Shown here piece by piece: positions 1-8,813 of a stretch of DNA of 41,819 nt. Every line of letters starts with the position of its first letter. Position 1 is the stretch's first letter. The translations under genes and the position numbers were made by a program. Origin of the DNA: Candidatus Poseidonia sp. (GTDB lineage Archaea > Thermoplasmatota > Poseidoniia > Poseidoniales > Poseidoniaceae); NCBI GenBank assembly GCA_030828165.1, contig JAURDA010000011.1, positions 1 to 41,819 of the forward strand, in the 5' to 3' direction. The notes beneath the pieces were generated by a model, which saw nothing but the letters and a program-made list of their open reading frames with translations, made no database searches and was not told the origin of the DNA.

Positions 1-31
1 TCCCCCGTTTCCCGTCGTGTGGCGAGAGCGG

Positions 32-2830
32 ATGAGTGAGCCGAACGAACTTGAACGCGAGGTGGCCCGCCGCCTTGACGCCCTCGAGCGTTTTGGATTT
101 CCACGAGGGCCGATGCACCAGTTCGTGAACGAACACCCCGAAGGCGGGATGGCTCGTTTGGATTGGCTTGAAGACCGGCGGGAAACGGCTTCCGAAATCG
201 AGGAGCGAATCGTCGCCTTATCCGAAGCAAGTTCTCACGATCTTGAACCGCTTGAGGCGTTTCGTGAGGCGCTGTTCGACCCGTTTGAAATCGAAGACGT
301 CCACCGAACCTTTGAGCGAACAATGCGAACCCTTGCCTCGTGGGAGCCGCCCCTCAATCGAGTCCGTTCGTTCTGGTACGAGGAGGGGCTTGGAGAAACA
401 TGGAACCTCCTGTTTGACCGTCTTGCTGCGCTCGATGCCTCAAGCGGCCCCGCGGTTGAACCGTTTCACCGCCTTTTTTCCGAGCCTCATCGCTACGACG
501 AGACGTTTCGCCACCTCGAAACCGTGGAGGAGGACGAACGAAGGCAACGAGCCGTCATTGAGGAAGGCGTGACCCAATTGCGGCAGCGTGGAATGGACGT
601 CGGCGACCTTTCCTCGCTCGCTTTGCTCGATGCCTTGGGGGCGTTGGAGGAATGGCAAGCCTTCCACGATGAACGCGAGCGACTTCGACTCTCCATCGCT
701 CAACTGATCGAGCCGTTCGATGCAGACCTTGCCCTCGAGTTCACCAAACGGTGCACGGGTGTCTTGCGCCCGGCCCGCCGACAAGACCTCGAAGAGTTGA
801 GGGATGAAATCGGGGGACTCGCCCAAACCTTCGAAGAGCGACGAAAGACGCTCTCGCAGCGCATTTCATCTTGGCGAAGCGAAGGCATTGTTTTCCCGCA
901 CGAGGGCGAATTACGGCCGGGCGATTTGTTGGAATGGGAAACCAACCACGACATGGTGGAAGCCTCCGTCAAGCAGCATTTGGAGACGGTTGAACGATGG
1001 CAGCGGTTTGCCAAGTTCTGGCCGTCTCGTACGGCCGCATCGGCGCATCTCGTCGGCCACCTGGACAAGACCGAGGCGCTGGAGGAAGCCGTGGAGAGTT
1101 TGGACAACCTCTGGAAAAAAGTTGAACTCGACGCCCTTGATGTGCTCCAAGGTTACGAAAACGCCGGCCTTGATGTTGAAGGGTGGCGGCGTTTGGTGTT
1201 CGAAGACCCGCTCAACGCCCTCGAACGGTTGACGGCGACTCGCAACACGTGGGAACGAAGGGCCACCCTCCTTCGTCGAATGGGTAACATCGATGTTTCC
1301 TTTTCCGGCCGAGAAGACGTTGATGTCCGGTCTCAACTTCTTGCAAGTGAAGAACTCCCCGCCGAGGTGCTTGAGGAAATCGAGGGATTTGCGGACCAAC
1401 TTGAACGCCGGCACAAGCGACATCGCAGCATGCTCGAAGAAGAATTGGCCGCTGTCCGCAGAACGGGAGGCATCGGTGAAGAACGAAACACCGAGCGCAT
1501 GAATTTGTTGGAGTTCGAGCGATACGTTTCCGCACTACAACGCCATCATCCCCGCAGCGCCCAAGGTACGGACTCCGGGCCAACGCCGTCCATGATCAAC
1601 GCCCTCAAGGAAGAGCTCGATCGTCTGAATCACCAAGGTTGGCTGGTCGGACGTTGGTTCGAACTCGTATCGGAATCCCCGATGGAGGTCGCACGGTCCT
1701 TGAGTCAAGCGCGTCCGTACATCGCTCACCATGACGTGCTCCGACGGCGAATCCTGCGTCTTCCATGGGCCAACGATGTCGGCTTGGCTGCCGAGGCAGA
1801 ACTAATGCTAAAACAACCGGACCAACTCCAAGAAATGAGCAAATGCATCCCCGCTTGGGCAGCCCATCTCGCTCAACGGACGGTGGAGGACGAGACGTTT
1901 ACGTTCACGGCCTGGCAACCGAATCAACCCCACCCAACGCTCCTCCCCGTGACCGATGGTCAACACCCGGTTCTCCGGCCGATGTCCTCGCTTGATGATG
2001 CGCACGAAGCCATGCTTGAAGCAATGGAGCCAGAAGAACAGAGGCTTGACGATGGTTTGACGGAGGTTGAGGAAGTTGTTGACGTTGCCTTCGCGAAGGA
2101 AGAAACGGTCAAACCTGAAGTTGAACCGGTTCGCTCGGTTGAACCAACAACGGTTCCTCAACCGGAAGAAGCGGTTTTGGTTTCTGCGCCGCCGAGTAGT
2201 TCCTCGGAGGACGATGTGGTTTCCCTTGCCGAGACGGAAGACGACGAAACTTCCCCCGAGGCAGAGATTTCGGTTGAGGCCACACAAGCGCTGAATACGG
2301 TGGAAAGCGAAGCCACCAAAGCCGAATCTGAAGGGACGAAAGAAGCGCTCCAGCACCTCGCTCAATTTCTCGCCACGCTGAACTTGAACGGCTTGGCCGA
2401 CGAAGTGACCACGGCGGGGATGGGCGCCCTCCCGGCCGTCAGAAGAGGGTTGGCTCAACACGTGAACGTCGAGCCTCGAGACGTGCGCATCGCCCGTTTG
2501 CTTCGGCTCGCCCTCCGGCTTCTTCCCGAGAACGACGATGGAGACGGCCAGCGGGCCGAGTTGTTGAGCCGCCTCACCGAGATGGTCGCACCGCTCAAGC
2601 GCTGGATACGGCGGCGGCTTGAGGCTCGGCATTCTGGAGCGAAGGGCGATTTCCTCGCAGACGCTGCCGAACTTGGACGGGCTCTTGAACGGATACCCGG
2701 ACTCGGTAAACACGTTCCTTTGGAGCACGACGCGTGGCCGCTTTCAAACGATTTGCGGGAATTAAGCCATGAAGTCCAGCGCTTGAGGGACGTGGTTTTC
2801 CTCCCATCAGCAGGCGGCGTTCAAGCCTGA
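32..2830 (+). CDS. Large helical/coiled-coil protein of unknown function
   Basis: I do not recognise this family. The product (about 933 residues) has no signal peptide or membrane segment and is almost entirely charged, heptad-like helix. An imperfect motif of the form hydrophobic-x-x-x-G-[FMILW]-x-[VF] followed by a helix recurs at roughly residues 25, 190, 288, 385 and 540; examples are NAGLDVEGWRRLVFEDP and HQGWLVGRWFELVSESP. This suggests a tandem helical repeat. Residues about 640-770 are an acidic, low-complexity linker, and the last 160 residues form a separate compact helical domain rich in Leu and Arg. I start at the ATG at 32 (MSEPNELERE); an in-frame GTG at 17 would add five residues. 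The gene ends exactly where the convergent neighbour ends. It may be a scaffold or cytoskeletal protein, but this is inference. Confidence 0.8.
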   Translation: MSEPNELEREVARRLDALERFGFPRGPMHQFVNEHPEGGMARLDWLEDRRETASEIEERIVALSEASSHDLEPLEAFREALFDPFEIEDVHRTFERTMRTLASWEPPLNRVRSFWYEEGLGETWNLLFDRLAALDASSGPAVEPFHRLFSEPHRYDETFRHLETVEEDERRQRAVIEEGVTQLRQRGMDVGDLSSLALLDALGALEEWQAFHDERERLRLSIAQLIEPFDADLALEFTKRCTGVLRPARRQDLEELRDEIGGLAQTFEERRKTLSQRISSWRSEGIVFPHEGELRPGDLLEWETNHDMVEASVKQHLETVERWQRFAKFWPSRTAASAHLVGHLDKTEALEEAVESLDNLWKKVELDALDVLQGYENAGLDVEGWRRLVFEDPLNALERLTATRNTWERRATLLRRMGNIDVSFSGREDVDVRSQLLASEELPAEVLEEIEGFADQLERRHKRHRSMLEEELAAVRRTGGIGEERNTERMNLLEFERYVSALQRHHPRSAQGTDSGPTPSMINALKEELDRLNHQGWLVGRWFELVSESPMEVARSLSQARPYIAHHDVLRRRILRLPWANDVGLAAEAELMLKQPDQLQEMSKCIPAWAAHLAQRTVEDETFTFTAWQPNQPHPTLLPVTDGQHPVLRPMSSLDDAHEAMLEAMEPEEQRLDDGLTEVEEVVDVAFAKEETVKPEVEPVRSVEPTTVPQPEEAVLVSAPPSSSSEDDVVSLAETEDDETSPEAEISVEATQALNTVESEATKAESEGTKEALQHLAQFLATLNLNGLADEVTTAGMGALPAVRRGLAQHVNVEPRDVRIARLLRLALRLLPENDDGDGQRAELLSRLTEMVAPLKRWIRRRLEARHSGAKGDFLADAAELGRALERIPGLGKHVPLEHDAWPLSNDLRELSHEVQRLRDVVFLPSAGGVQA

Positions 2831-4024
2831 TCACGAGAGTTCGTCCCACAACGCGTCCTCATCGACCAGTCGGCCGGCAGGTGGCGGGGGGAGCGGAGCC
2901 GGCGGAAGGGCGGGCGGCGGTGGCAGGGACGCCACCGGGGGTGGGGGCGTAGGAGATGGTTGAGGTGGGGGCGGCAGCGAAGCCACCGGAGGCGGGGGGG
3001 CGTTGGTGGGATGTGGGATTGTAGGCTCCGTAACGGGAGCGGGTGGTCCGATCGGCGGCCCCACAGGGCTTGATGACGATGGCAACGCAACGGGGGCGGG
3101 CGGTTCGGGAAGGTCCGAAACCGGCGCTTTGGGAGGAGGAAGCGCGGGCCTGGCGGCGGGTTCTGGCAGCGTCGCTTCCTGCTCCGGCGCAGGAGCCGTC
3201 TTGAGCAACGGTGCAGGTTCTTGAGGGCGCCCCATGCTTTCAATGACGTTGTCGATATGGACGGTTTCCAGTTCGCCGGTTCGCAAGAACTCAACAAATG
3301 CTGGACCCAACAACGCCGTGCTGTTGTGAAGAAGGTAAGGCTCCTGGCGCCATCCTGAGAGGTAGAAGTCGTGCCGCCCACCGTGGTCCGAAAACGAGAT
3401 GCGATGAAGGTCCAATCGCATGAGTAAGAGGCCGGCAACACCGGCGAGGACAAACATCCCTCCGCCGAGAATGAGCAGCCCCTGGAACCAGGACGTTGCG
3501 AACAACAGGCCCAGGGCAATTGAAGTCCACCAAGCTGGTTGCAACTTTGCAAAAACGTCGAGGTGGGTATGAGAATATCCCGATATGTGTTCCTTGACGA
3601 GTGCCATGCGGACGTTGAGGCGGCGGACGCCGTCCGGGTCGTATCGCGCTTCAACGATGCGCATCAATTCCTCATCGACCACAACGGAGGTTGAAGAGAG
3701 CCCGTTGACGTGCTGGCTCAATGGATATTCAACGACGCTTTCGCCTTGAAGCGAGAGGATCGGAGCGGCTCGGATGGGCAACGTCCAGGGGCCCGGTTCT
3801 GCTTTGACATCAACGGGCCCGTCCTCTTCTATCGAGGAAGTCGGGGTTGCCTTCTCATCGTGCGATTCGCTCGATTCGTCTGCTGCCGGTTCTTTTTGCT
3901 CTGCCGAAGAAGACGGTTCGGCTTCCTCCGGCTCGGTCAAGGGAGGTTCGTTGGTGGAATCTTCCTCGGGCCAGTCGTTGGAATCGCTGGTGTCCATGGG
4001 AGATGGACGGCCGGTTGAGGCCAT
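2831..4024 (-). CDS. Proline-rich membrane-anchored protein, function unknown
   Basis: Unrecognised protein of about 397 residues. It starts with an acidic Ser/Glu/Pro-rich stretch (about 80 residues), followed by a folded segment of about 80 residues and a hydrophobic hairpin of two membrane spans (about residues 165-205). A further folded segment of about 70 residues follows (FYLSGWRQEPYLLHN region). A C-terminal tail of over 100 residues is dominated by proline, including two copies of PPPPVASLPPPP, and ends in an acidic LVDEDALWDELS. The architecture suggests a cytoplasmic Pro-rich bait for other proteins. It lies directly downstream of dnaG. A TTG at 4045 would overlap the dnaG stop by four bases; I prefer the ATG at 4024. 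It is tail-to-tail with the 933-residue protein, with no gap. Confidence 0.75.
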   Translation of the reverse strand: MASTGRPSPMDTSDSNDWPEEDSTNEPPLTEPEEAEPSSSAEQKEPAADESSESHDEKATPTSSIEEDGPVDVKAEPGPWTLPIRAAPILSLQGESVVEYPLSQHVNGLSSTSVVVDEELMRIVEARYDPDGVRRLNVRMALVKEHISGYSHTHLDVFAKLQPAWWTSIALGLLFATSWFQGLLILGGGMFVLAGVAGLLLMRLDLHRISFSDHGGRHDFYLSGWRQEPYLLHNSTALLGPAFVEFLRTGELETVHIDNVIESMGRPQEPAPLLKTAPAPEQEATLPEPAARPALPPPKAPVSDLPEPPAPVALPSSSSPVGPPIGPPAPVTEPTIPHPTNAPPPPVASLPPPPQPSPTPPPPVASLPPPPALPPAPLPPPPAGRLVDEDALWDELS

Positions 4025-4041
4025 TAACGCACCGATGGCCT

Positions 4042-5283
4042 TCAACGGTGAATTTCAGCGAGCCAAACGTCAATGCCATCGGGGGAGGCAAAGCCCTTGC
4101 CTTCCTTGGTTCCAACGACCACGCTGGCGGTGGACTTGGTCACGTAATCAAGCACTTTGTCGGTAACGGCGCCGTTCAGAATCACCACTTCGACGTTGTC
4201 GGATTCGCTCATGGCTTGCTCCAACTTGGACGGTCCGATTTCTTCAGAGAAACTTCCGTCGGCAAACCGAATCAAAGCCTTGTTCTTGCCCATGTCGTCA
4301 ACCTTGTCAAACAGTTCCTGGATGTCGGCTGGTGCAGGTTCATCGGATGCAAATTCTTCATCCATGCCTTTGTCCCAGTCTTTGTCGCCGCCGTACTTTT
4401 GGTCGTCCTCGGCAATCTTCTTGTCCATTTGGTGCTTGAATTTGGCCGCTTCAACCTTCTTTTGGAGACACATGGTCACGGTCTTTTGTGGAAGCAGTTC
4501 CCATTCTTGGCCCACCGGTGCTTGAGCGACATGGTCAACCTTCATCATGTCGTAGAGTTGCATGAAAAGCATCTCGCCGCCACGGTCGCCGTCAATGGCC
4601 ACCGTAACGCTTTCCTTTCCGTTGGCAAGGTCGATGAGTTCCTGCTTGATGTTGCCTGAACCGTCCGCACTGATGGCGTTCTTGACGCCGCAGTTGAGAA
4701 GGTTGCGAACATCGTTTCGCCCCTCGACGATGATCAAGGAGGACGAGGATTCAACGTTCGGGCCACAGGTCAGTCCGTGGAAGGACGTGGCCGTGCCAAC
4801 CGTGAGGACGGAGCGGACTTCTTCGATGACCGTCTTGGAGGCTGCTTCGCCGGAGTTCACCATCGTCAGCAAGAGTTCCTTGGCGCGGTCGACGACGGCG
4901 GTGCGCTTGGTTGCCCGAATGTCGCTGATTTGCATGACCTTGATGATGGCGTCGCAGGGGCCAATGCGGTCAATGGTTTCAAGAGAACTCGCGATGATCG
5001 CGGTCTCCACGTTGTCCATGCTGCTTGGAATGGTAATGGTGCCGTGCACCTTGCCGTTCTTGGTTTCCATTTCGACATCGACATGGCCGACGCGAGCGGT
5101 TCGCTGCAGTTGGCGCAGTTCGAGGTCGTCGCCAAGAAGACCCTCGGTTTGCCCCATAATGGCCCCGATGATGTCCTTTCGCTGGACCGTTCCGTTTACT
5201 TTGATATCAGCCCGAATTTCGTATTTCATGGCCTTGCCTTTGTTTCCGCCTCCGCGGTTTGAGGGGTTGTTTTTTCGTCCCAT
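4042..5283 (-). CDS. dnaG: Archaeal DnaG-like primase (TOPRIM domain)
   Basis: Archaeal DnaG homologue of 413 residues. In archaea this protein can synthesise primers and is also associated with the exosome; which role dominates here cannot be read from the sequence. After a basic Asn/Gly-rich leader, the conserved N-terminal domain begins near residue 18 (KYEIRADIKVNGTVQRKDIIGA is abbreviated here to KYEIRADIKVNG). The TOPRIM core has the glutamate of VEGRND at about residue 187 and the DGDRGG metal-binding aspartates at about 231 and 233. An acidic insert (about 280-330) precedes the C-terminal domain. I choose the ATG at 5283 over an upstream in-frame start because AAGGAGAG lies six bases before it. 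The proline-rich membrane protein follows directly downstream. Confidence 0.95.
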   Translation of the reverse strand: MGRKNNPSNRGGGNKGKAMKYEIRADIKVNGTVQRKDIIGAIMGQTEGLLGDDLELRQLQRTARVGHVDVEMETKNGKVHGTITIPSSMDNVETAIIASSLETIDRIGPCDAIIKVMQISDIRATKRTAVVDRAKELLLTMVNSGEAASKTVIEEVRSVLTVGTATSFHGLTCGPNVESSSSLIIVEGRNDVRNLLNCGVKNAISADGSGNIKQELIDLANGKESVTVAIDGDRGGEMLFMQLYDMMKVDHVAQAPVGQEWELLPQKTVTMCLQKKVEAAKFKHQMDKKIAEDDQKYGGDKDWDKGMDEEFASDEPAPADIQELFDKVDDMGKNKALIRFADGSFSEEIGPSKLEQAMSESDNVEVVILNGAVTDKVLDYVTKSTASVVVGTKEGKGFASPDGIDVWLAEIHR

Positions 5284-5522
5284 TGGATTCTCTCCTTGCG
5301 TTGCACACAACCGTATTGCTGGGTCGTGGCCCCCTCATGGAGGTCACCATCCTCTGCAACCACCCGACAAGCGGGTGAGGTGAATGTGAACAACCCTCCC
5401 ACCCATCGTTGCCTTTTGAACCCTGTGCAGAAATTTCGCCTTTCCCCCGGTTTTCGACGAAACGGTTTCTTCAAGAAGTCGGAGTTTGTGGGTGGTTCGT
5501 GTCATCGGCAACACTTGGGAGG
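5284..5522. other. Divergent intergenic region between dnaG and the TerB-like gene
   Basis: About 240 bases without a supported gene. It holds the dnaG ribosome-binding site (AAGGAGAG, minus strand) next to its ATG and a short inverted repeat, ACCCG-(ACAAG)-CGGGT, near 5360-5375. No clear TATA box, tRNA or small gene is seen. Both promoters must lie here. Confidence 0.5.
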
Positions 5523-5987
5523 TTGGATGTCTTTCGTTCAACGGTTGAAGTGATGCTGGCCGACGGCGTCTTGACCCGAGAGGAAAAGCGTCTGATCATC
5601 AAACTTGCAAGCAGCCTTGGTCTTTCGTCTGAAGAGCCCGCTTATGTCTACGAGGCCATTCAAAGCGGAGCGGAAACCAAAGCGGGCGAGCCAATATCGG
5701 CCGAGAACATGCGTTCGATCTACACCAACGTCTTCGAAGTGGCCATCGTCAATGCCTCTCTGTCCAAGGACGAGTTTCGGGTTCTGGCCCATCTGCGGTC
5801 GCAATTTGACATCGACGACACCATGCACGCTGAAATTGAACACGAGTTGCGTGAAATGGTGAGGGAAAAGTACGAGGACAAGGCGGTCATCGATACGCTG
5901 ATGGGCACCCTGAGAGACTCCGTTGGATTGGTTGGTGATCTGTTTGATAATTTCCGGAAGAAATCCAACGAGGGTGAATCACGGTGA
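5523..5987 (+). CDS. TerB-like helical domain protein
   Basis: Small helical protein of about 154 residues. The core EVMLADGVLTREEKRLI resembles the TerB/DjlA-type fold, in which an acidic DG(x)-EE motif lies at the start of a helical bundle; some family members bind metal. No other domain is visible. The start is uncertain: the frame is open upstream to a TTG at 5409, but the first about 38 residues of that version look non-coding. The TTG at 5523 or the GTG/ATG at 5550-5553 fits the domain boundary better. It is divergent from dnaG and its stop overlaps the GTG start of the next gene, so these genes are probably co-translated. The family call is moderate and the specific role unknown. Confidence 0.7.
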   Translation: MDVFRSTVEVMLADGVLTREEKRLIIKLASSLGLSSEEPAYVYEAIQSGAETKAGEPISAENMRSIYTNVFEVAIVNASLSKDEFRVLAHLRSQFDIDDTMHAEIEHELREMVREKYEDKAVIDTLMGTLRDSVGLVGDLFDNFRKKSNEGESR

Positions 5988-6604
5988 ACCCGTTTCTGGA
6001 CGACTGGCTGGAGGAACAATCGCCTCGGCAATTAACCTCAAAACGTCGGGCGCTGAAGTTCCTCAGCCGTGCATACGCCGCCTGTGTAAGCGATTTGCTG
6101 AACAAACCTCGCACGGATTTGACCGCAGAACACAACGTGTTTTCCTTTCACCACGGGACGCCTTTGCCCGACCTTCGTCTCATCACCTCCTGGATGTTGA
6201 CCCATGCGCCAAACCAACGAGCGCTCGCCCGATTGATTCCTGCGTTGTGGAAACGCCACGGCAAAGAGGACCTTACCGTCGCAGGGATGTTGCTCGCTAA
6301 CCTCGAGGACGAGGTGCTCGGGCAAGAAGGTTGGATGGCGTTTATTCACCTTCTTCAGCGGCGCGAGCCGTTGATGGTGGTTCTCGAAGTGGCTGAGGAA
6401 TTGGTGAGAGGTGGCCGCCCGGTTCCGGACAACGCTTGGTTGGAAGCTGCCGCCCAACAAAGCCCCAACTGGCACCAGTACTGCGTGTTGTTCCTGTCCC
6501 TTCGCAAAGACGGTGAAACCGCGAAATGTTTGGTTGCGCAGGCCCCCAAAGGCGGGGAAATGTTCGAACGCATCCGGGCTCACCTGCTCGGGTCGGAGCA
6601 TTGA
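5984..6604 (+). CDS. Hypothetical helical protein
   Basis: Product of 206 residues with no recognised family. It is predicted all-alpha, soluble and rich in Leu, Ala and Trp. Paired helices such as ALARLIPALWKRHGKED recall HEAT-like or DNA-alkylation-repair-like helical repeats, but the match is too weak to name. The GTG start at 5984 overlaps the previous stop (GTGA) and is preceded by GAGGGTGA at 5969-5976, a good Shine-Dalgarno. A small gene and the mobA-like gene follow in the same direction, which suggests one operon. Confidence 0.75.
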   Translation: MNPFLDDWLEEQSPRQLTSKRRALKFLSRAYAACVSDLLNKPRTDLTAEHNVFSFHHGTPLPDLRLITSWMLTHAPNQRALARLIPALWKRHGKEDLTVAGMLLANLEDEVLGQEGWMAFIHLLQRREPLMVVLEVAEELVRGGRPVPDNAWLEAAAQQSPNWHQYCVLFLSLRKDGETAKCLVAQAPKGGEMFERIRAHLLGSEH

Positions 6605-6629
6605 TGGAGGGTGGCCCGGACTCAAGGCC

Positions 6630-6839
6630 ATGACTGAACGCCTGTTGCCGGCTGAAGACCCCGTCTTGGAAAATGTTCTGCGATGGACCGTTGACCGTGA
6701 TGCGAAGGACGTTCGACGCTTGCTCGAATGGTTGCCTGAAGCACGGTCGAGTCGGGAGCGAAAGGCCCTTCTGCACCGTGTCCGGGGTTTGCTCCACGAG
6801 CTTGAAGCCGCTCTGGACGAGCTCGACAACATGCACTGA
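6630..6839 (+). CDS. Small helical protein (69 aa)
   Basis: Short gene encoding 69 residues (MTERLLPAEDPVLENVLRW...). It is predicted to form a helical hairpin with a Leu/Glu-rich C-terminal coiled coil ending in LDELDNMH. The frame is open further upstream, but the residues before this ATG are Cys/Pro/Thr-rich and antiparallel to the preceding real gene, so I start at 6630. It sits 25 bases after the 206-residue gene and 9 bases before the MobA-like gene. Its stop codon is followed by GGG, forming TGAGGG before the next start. No function can be given. Confidence 0.6.
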   Translation: MTERLLPAEDPVLENVLRWTVDRDAKDVRRLLEWLPEARSSRERKALLHRVRGLLHELEAALDELDNMH

Positions 6840-6848
6840 GGGCCTTGT

Positions 6849-7382
6849 ATGACGGTCACGGCGCTTGTTTTTGCTGGTGGAAAAAGCCGGCGGATGGGAG
6901 AGGATAAGGCCGCCATGTTTGGTGGTGTTGACCGTCTTTGCGAGGTGCTTGAACAAGCCGGCGTTGAACGGGTTGTTGTGCTTGCGGGGAGTGAAGAACG
7001 GATCTCCTTATTCTCGCAGGAAGCCGTCGCAGACCCCGAAGGTGCAGAAGGGCTTCACCAGGTGGTGCATTGGGCTTGGGAACGGTTTGAGGGGCCGTTG
7101 CTTCTGGTTCCGTGCGATGCTTTTTTGCTTGACATTGCGGCGGTGGAATTTCTGCTCCAGCATGTTACTGAAGGGGCCGTTCCCCTCGACAAAAACGGGC
7201 AGCGCCAGCCCTTGTTTGCCGTGATACCGGCGGACGCTCTTTTGCCCGAGAACGCATCATCGGTTGGTGAGCTCCTCGCTGCAATTCCGAGCGTGAAGCC
7301 CGGCCTTCATGGGGAGGCTTTCACGAATTTTAACACACCCGCGGAGGTGTTGCACCATCGAGAAGAACGCCGTTTGGTGTGA
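6849..7382 (+). CDS. mobA: MobA-like molybdenum cofactor guanylyltransferase
   Basis: NTP-transferase fold protein of 177 residues. In the MobA family GTP is joined to molybdopterin to give the guanine dinucleotide cofactor. The nucleotide-binding signature FAGGKSRRMGEDKA is at residues 8-21, the metal-binding VPCDAF near residue 95, GQRQPLFAV near 118 and NFNTPAE near the C-terminus; all are typical of MobA. It closes the short plus-strand gene run starting at 5523. Its last 53 bases overlap the 3' end of the convergent purN. A related nucleotidyltransferase acting on another substrate cannot be excluded, as no other cofactor genes are in view. Confidence 0.85.
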   Translation: MTVTALVFAGGKSRRMGEDKAAMFGGVDRLCEVLEQAGVERVVVLAGSEERISLFSQEAVADPEGAEGLHQVVHWAWERFEGPLLLVPCDAFLLDIAAVEFLLQHVTEGAVPLDKNGQRQPLFAVIPADALLPENASSVGELLAAIPSVKPGLHGEAFTNFNTPAEVLHHREERRLV

Positions 7383-8016
7383 GCGTCACGCGACCTGTTG
7401 CAATCCATGACAGGACTTGAGGATAGAGACGATGTTCCTCGATTTTGACACGGGCGCTCAACGATGCTTCGGTGTCGTCGTGAAAAACCGGGACGGTGGC
7501 TTGTGCAAGAACAGCGCCCGTGTCCATGCCCTCATCGACCATGTGGACGGTGCATCCGCTGAGTTGCGTTTTCGATGCAAGGACGTCTCGGTGGGCATGG
7601 GCGCCGGGAAAATTCGGAAGCAACGAAGGGTGAATGTTCACGATGCGCCCGCTCCACCGCCCCAACATCACGGGAGAAAGCAGGCGCATGTAACCTGCAA
7701 GCACGATGAGTTCAATGTCATGAGCTTCGAGTTCGGCCAGCAGACGATGCTCGTGCTCTTCACGTGAAAGCCGTTGACCACCATCGTCAAGATGCCCAAC
7801 GACGACGTGATGAACGTTCAGTTGTCGGGCTCGTTCCAGTCCGTAAGCATCGGATTGGTTTGAAATCACCAACGTCGTAACATGAGAAAGTCGGTCGGTT
7901 CGTTGGGCTCGAACCAGCGCTTCCATTCCACTGCCCGAGCCGGAAAGCAGAACAGCGCAACGGAGCGGAGCCTCCGGTGAAGCAATACGGCCACAGAGAA
8001 GGGTTTGAGGGGCCAT
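7330..8016 (-). CDS. purN: Phosphoribosylglycinamide formyltransferase
   Basis: Folate-dependent GAR transformylase of 228 residues, which transfers the formyl group of 10-formyl-tetrahydrofolate to GAR in de novo purine synthesis. The phosphate-binding VLLSGSGSGMEAL is near residue 22. The catalytic Asn and His lie in VNIHPSLLPNFPGAHAH, and the catalytic Asp in DEGMDTGAVL. The N-terminus carries about 18 residues before the usual first strand. The gene is convergent with and overlaps mobA, and divergent from the DUF454 gene. Many archaea use the ATP/formate enzyme PurT instead, so this implies a folate C1 pool. Confidence 0.95.
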   Translation of the reverse strand: MAPQTLLCGRIASPEAPLRCAVLLSGSGSGMEALVRAQRTDRLSHVTTLVISNQSDAYGLERARQLNVHHVVVGHLDDGGQRLSREEHEHRLLAELEAHDIELIVLAGYMRLLSPVMLGRWSGRIVNIHPSLLPNFPGAHAHRDVLASKTQLSGCTVHMVDEGMDTGAVLAQATVPVFHDDTEASLSARVKIEEHRLYPQVLSWIATGRVTLTPNGVLLDGATPPRVC

Positions 8017-8103
8017 GGTCCTCCCAAGATTCCGTGCGATTCAACCCTTTCCCAACGAAACCAAGGATTTTAGCCGCCGCCTCAACCCCCAACGCCGAAG
8101 GAC

Positions 8104-8616
8104 ATGTCCGAAACACCCGTGTCCTCTTCTCTTCAGCGAAAAGCCGAGGCTCAACGCCTCGCAGAATCCTACGCCATGCTTTCGGACTCCGAGGTCATCC
8201 ATGCGGTCCTTGCCGAACACAAACCAAGTGCAAACCCCGTTGTTCGAAGCCTATGGGTTGGCTTTGGGAGCGTTTTCGTCGTCCTTGCAGCCATCGGGGT
8301 TTTTGTTCCCGGCCTGCCCACGACGTCCTGGCTTGTGCTCGCTGCGTATTGTTACGGCCGCTCATCCCAACGCTTGTTTTTGTGGCTGTTGACCAATCGG
8401 ATGTTTGGCTCTTCCCTGCTCACATACTACCGGTCGGGCAGAGCAATCCCGATGCACTCGAAAATCATCATTTGCGGATTGATCTCGTTTGTTTCACTCG
8501 CATCCATCTGGTACATCACGAAACTTGGCGACCCAGGGTTCGGTCAAACGCTGATCGCCATCGTCGCCATCACGGGTGTTTGGTGGGTGGGGTGGCGCGT
8601 CCCCACGACGGCTTAG
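8104..8616 (+). CDS. DUF454 (YbaN-like) inner membrane protein
   Basis: Product of 170 residues with a soluble N-terminal helix (about 45 residues) and then the DUF454 domain. The first span ends in GVFVPGLPTTSWL, followed by the family's hallmark AAYCYGRSSQRLFLWLLTNR, a loop with YYRSGRAIP, and two further membrane spans. Members are small membrane proteins of unknown activity. An A/T-rich GGATTTTAG lies 29 bases before the ATG, compatible with a TATA box and a leaderless message. The 3' end overlaps by four bases the stop of the opposite-strand DUF6356 gene. Confidence 0.85.
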   Translation: MSETPVSSSLQRKAEAQRLAESYAMLSDSEVIHAVLAEHKPSANPVVRSLWVGFGSVFVVLAAIGVFVPGLPTTSWLVLAAYCYGRSSQRLFLWLLTNRMFGSSLLTYYRSGRAIPMHSKIIICGLISFVSLASIWYITKLGDPGFGQTLIAIVAITGVWWVGWRVPTTA

Positions 8617-8801
8617 GACGGATCCTCCTCAGTCAATCGATTGTAGACGTCGACAGCATCGCTTGCGGCAGTCATGAAGACGTTTGGATAGACCGCGTGG
8701 ATGAGCAATAAGGGGACGGCGACGGTGAAGCGAAACGCCATGTACAATGCTCTCCGAAAATGCCCCCAATATGTCTGATTGACGTCGTCCAAATGTCCCA
8801 C
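8613..8801 (-). CDS. DUF6356-like small membrane protein
   Basis: Small protein of 62 residues. It begins MGHLDDVNQTYWGHFRRAL, followed by one hydrophobic helix (about residues 22-45, VAVPLLLIHAVYPNVF), which matches the general pattern of the DUF6356 family. The start is a GTG. The choice rests on a strong Shine-Dalgarno, TGAGGTGA, five bases upstream, whose first three bases are the purH stop codon. It is therefore probably translated together with purH. Function unknown. Confidence 0.75.
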   Translation of the reverse strand: MGHLDDVNQTYWGHFRRALYMAFRFTVAVPLLLIHAVYPNVFMTAASDAVDVYNRLTEEDPS

Positions 8802-8805
8802 TTTT

Positions 8806-8813
8806 TCACCTCA
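8806..8813 (-). promoter_or_regulatory. Shine-Dalgarno fused to the purH stop codon
   Basis: TGAGGTGA on the minus strand: TGA is the purH stop and the octamer is the ribosome-binding site of the DUF6356 gene, five bases before its GTG start. Confidence 0.75.

Noticed and set aside
1808-2728. Long minus-strand frame (306 codons) inside the first gene
   Set aside because: Phe/Arg/Gly-rich, low-complexity antisense translation of a G/C-rich coding region; no motif, and the plus-strand gene is clearly coding.
2821-3654. Minus-strand frame of 277 codons overlapping the Pro-rich membrane protein
   Set aside because: It is the frame-shifted shadow of the Pro-rich tail and is dominated by Arg, Pro and Ser; the gene used has a membrane hairpin and a proper start next to dnaG.
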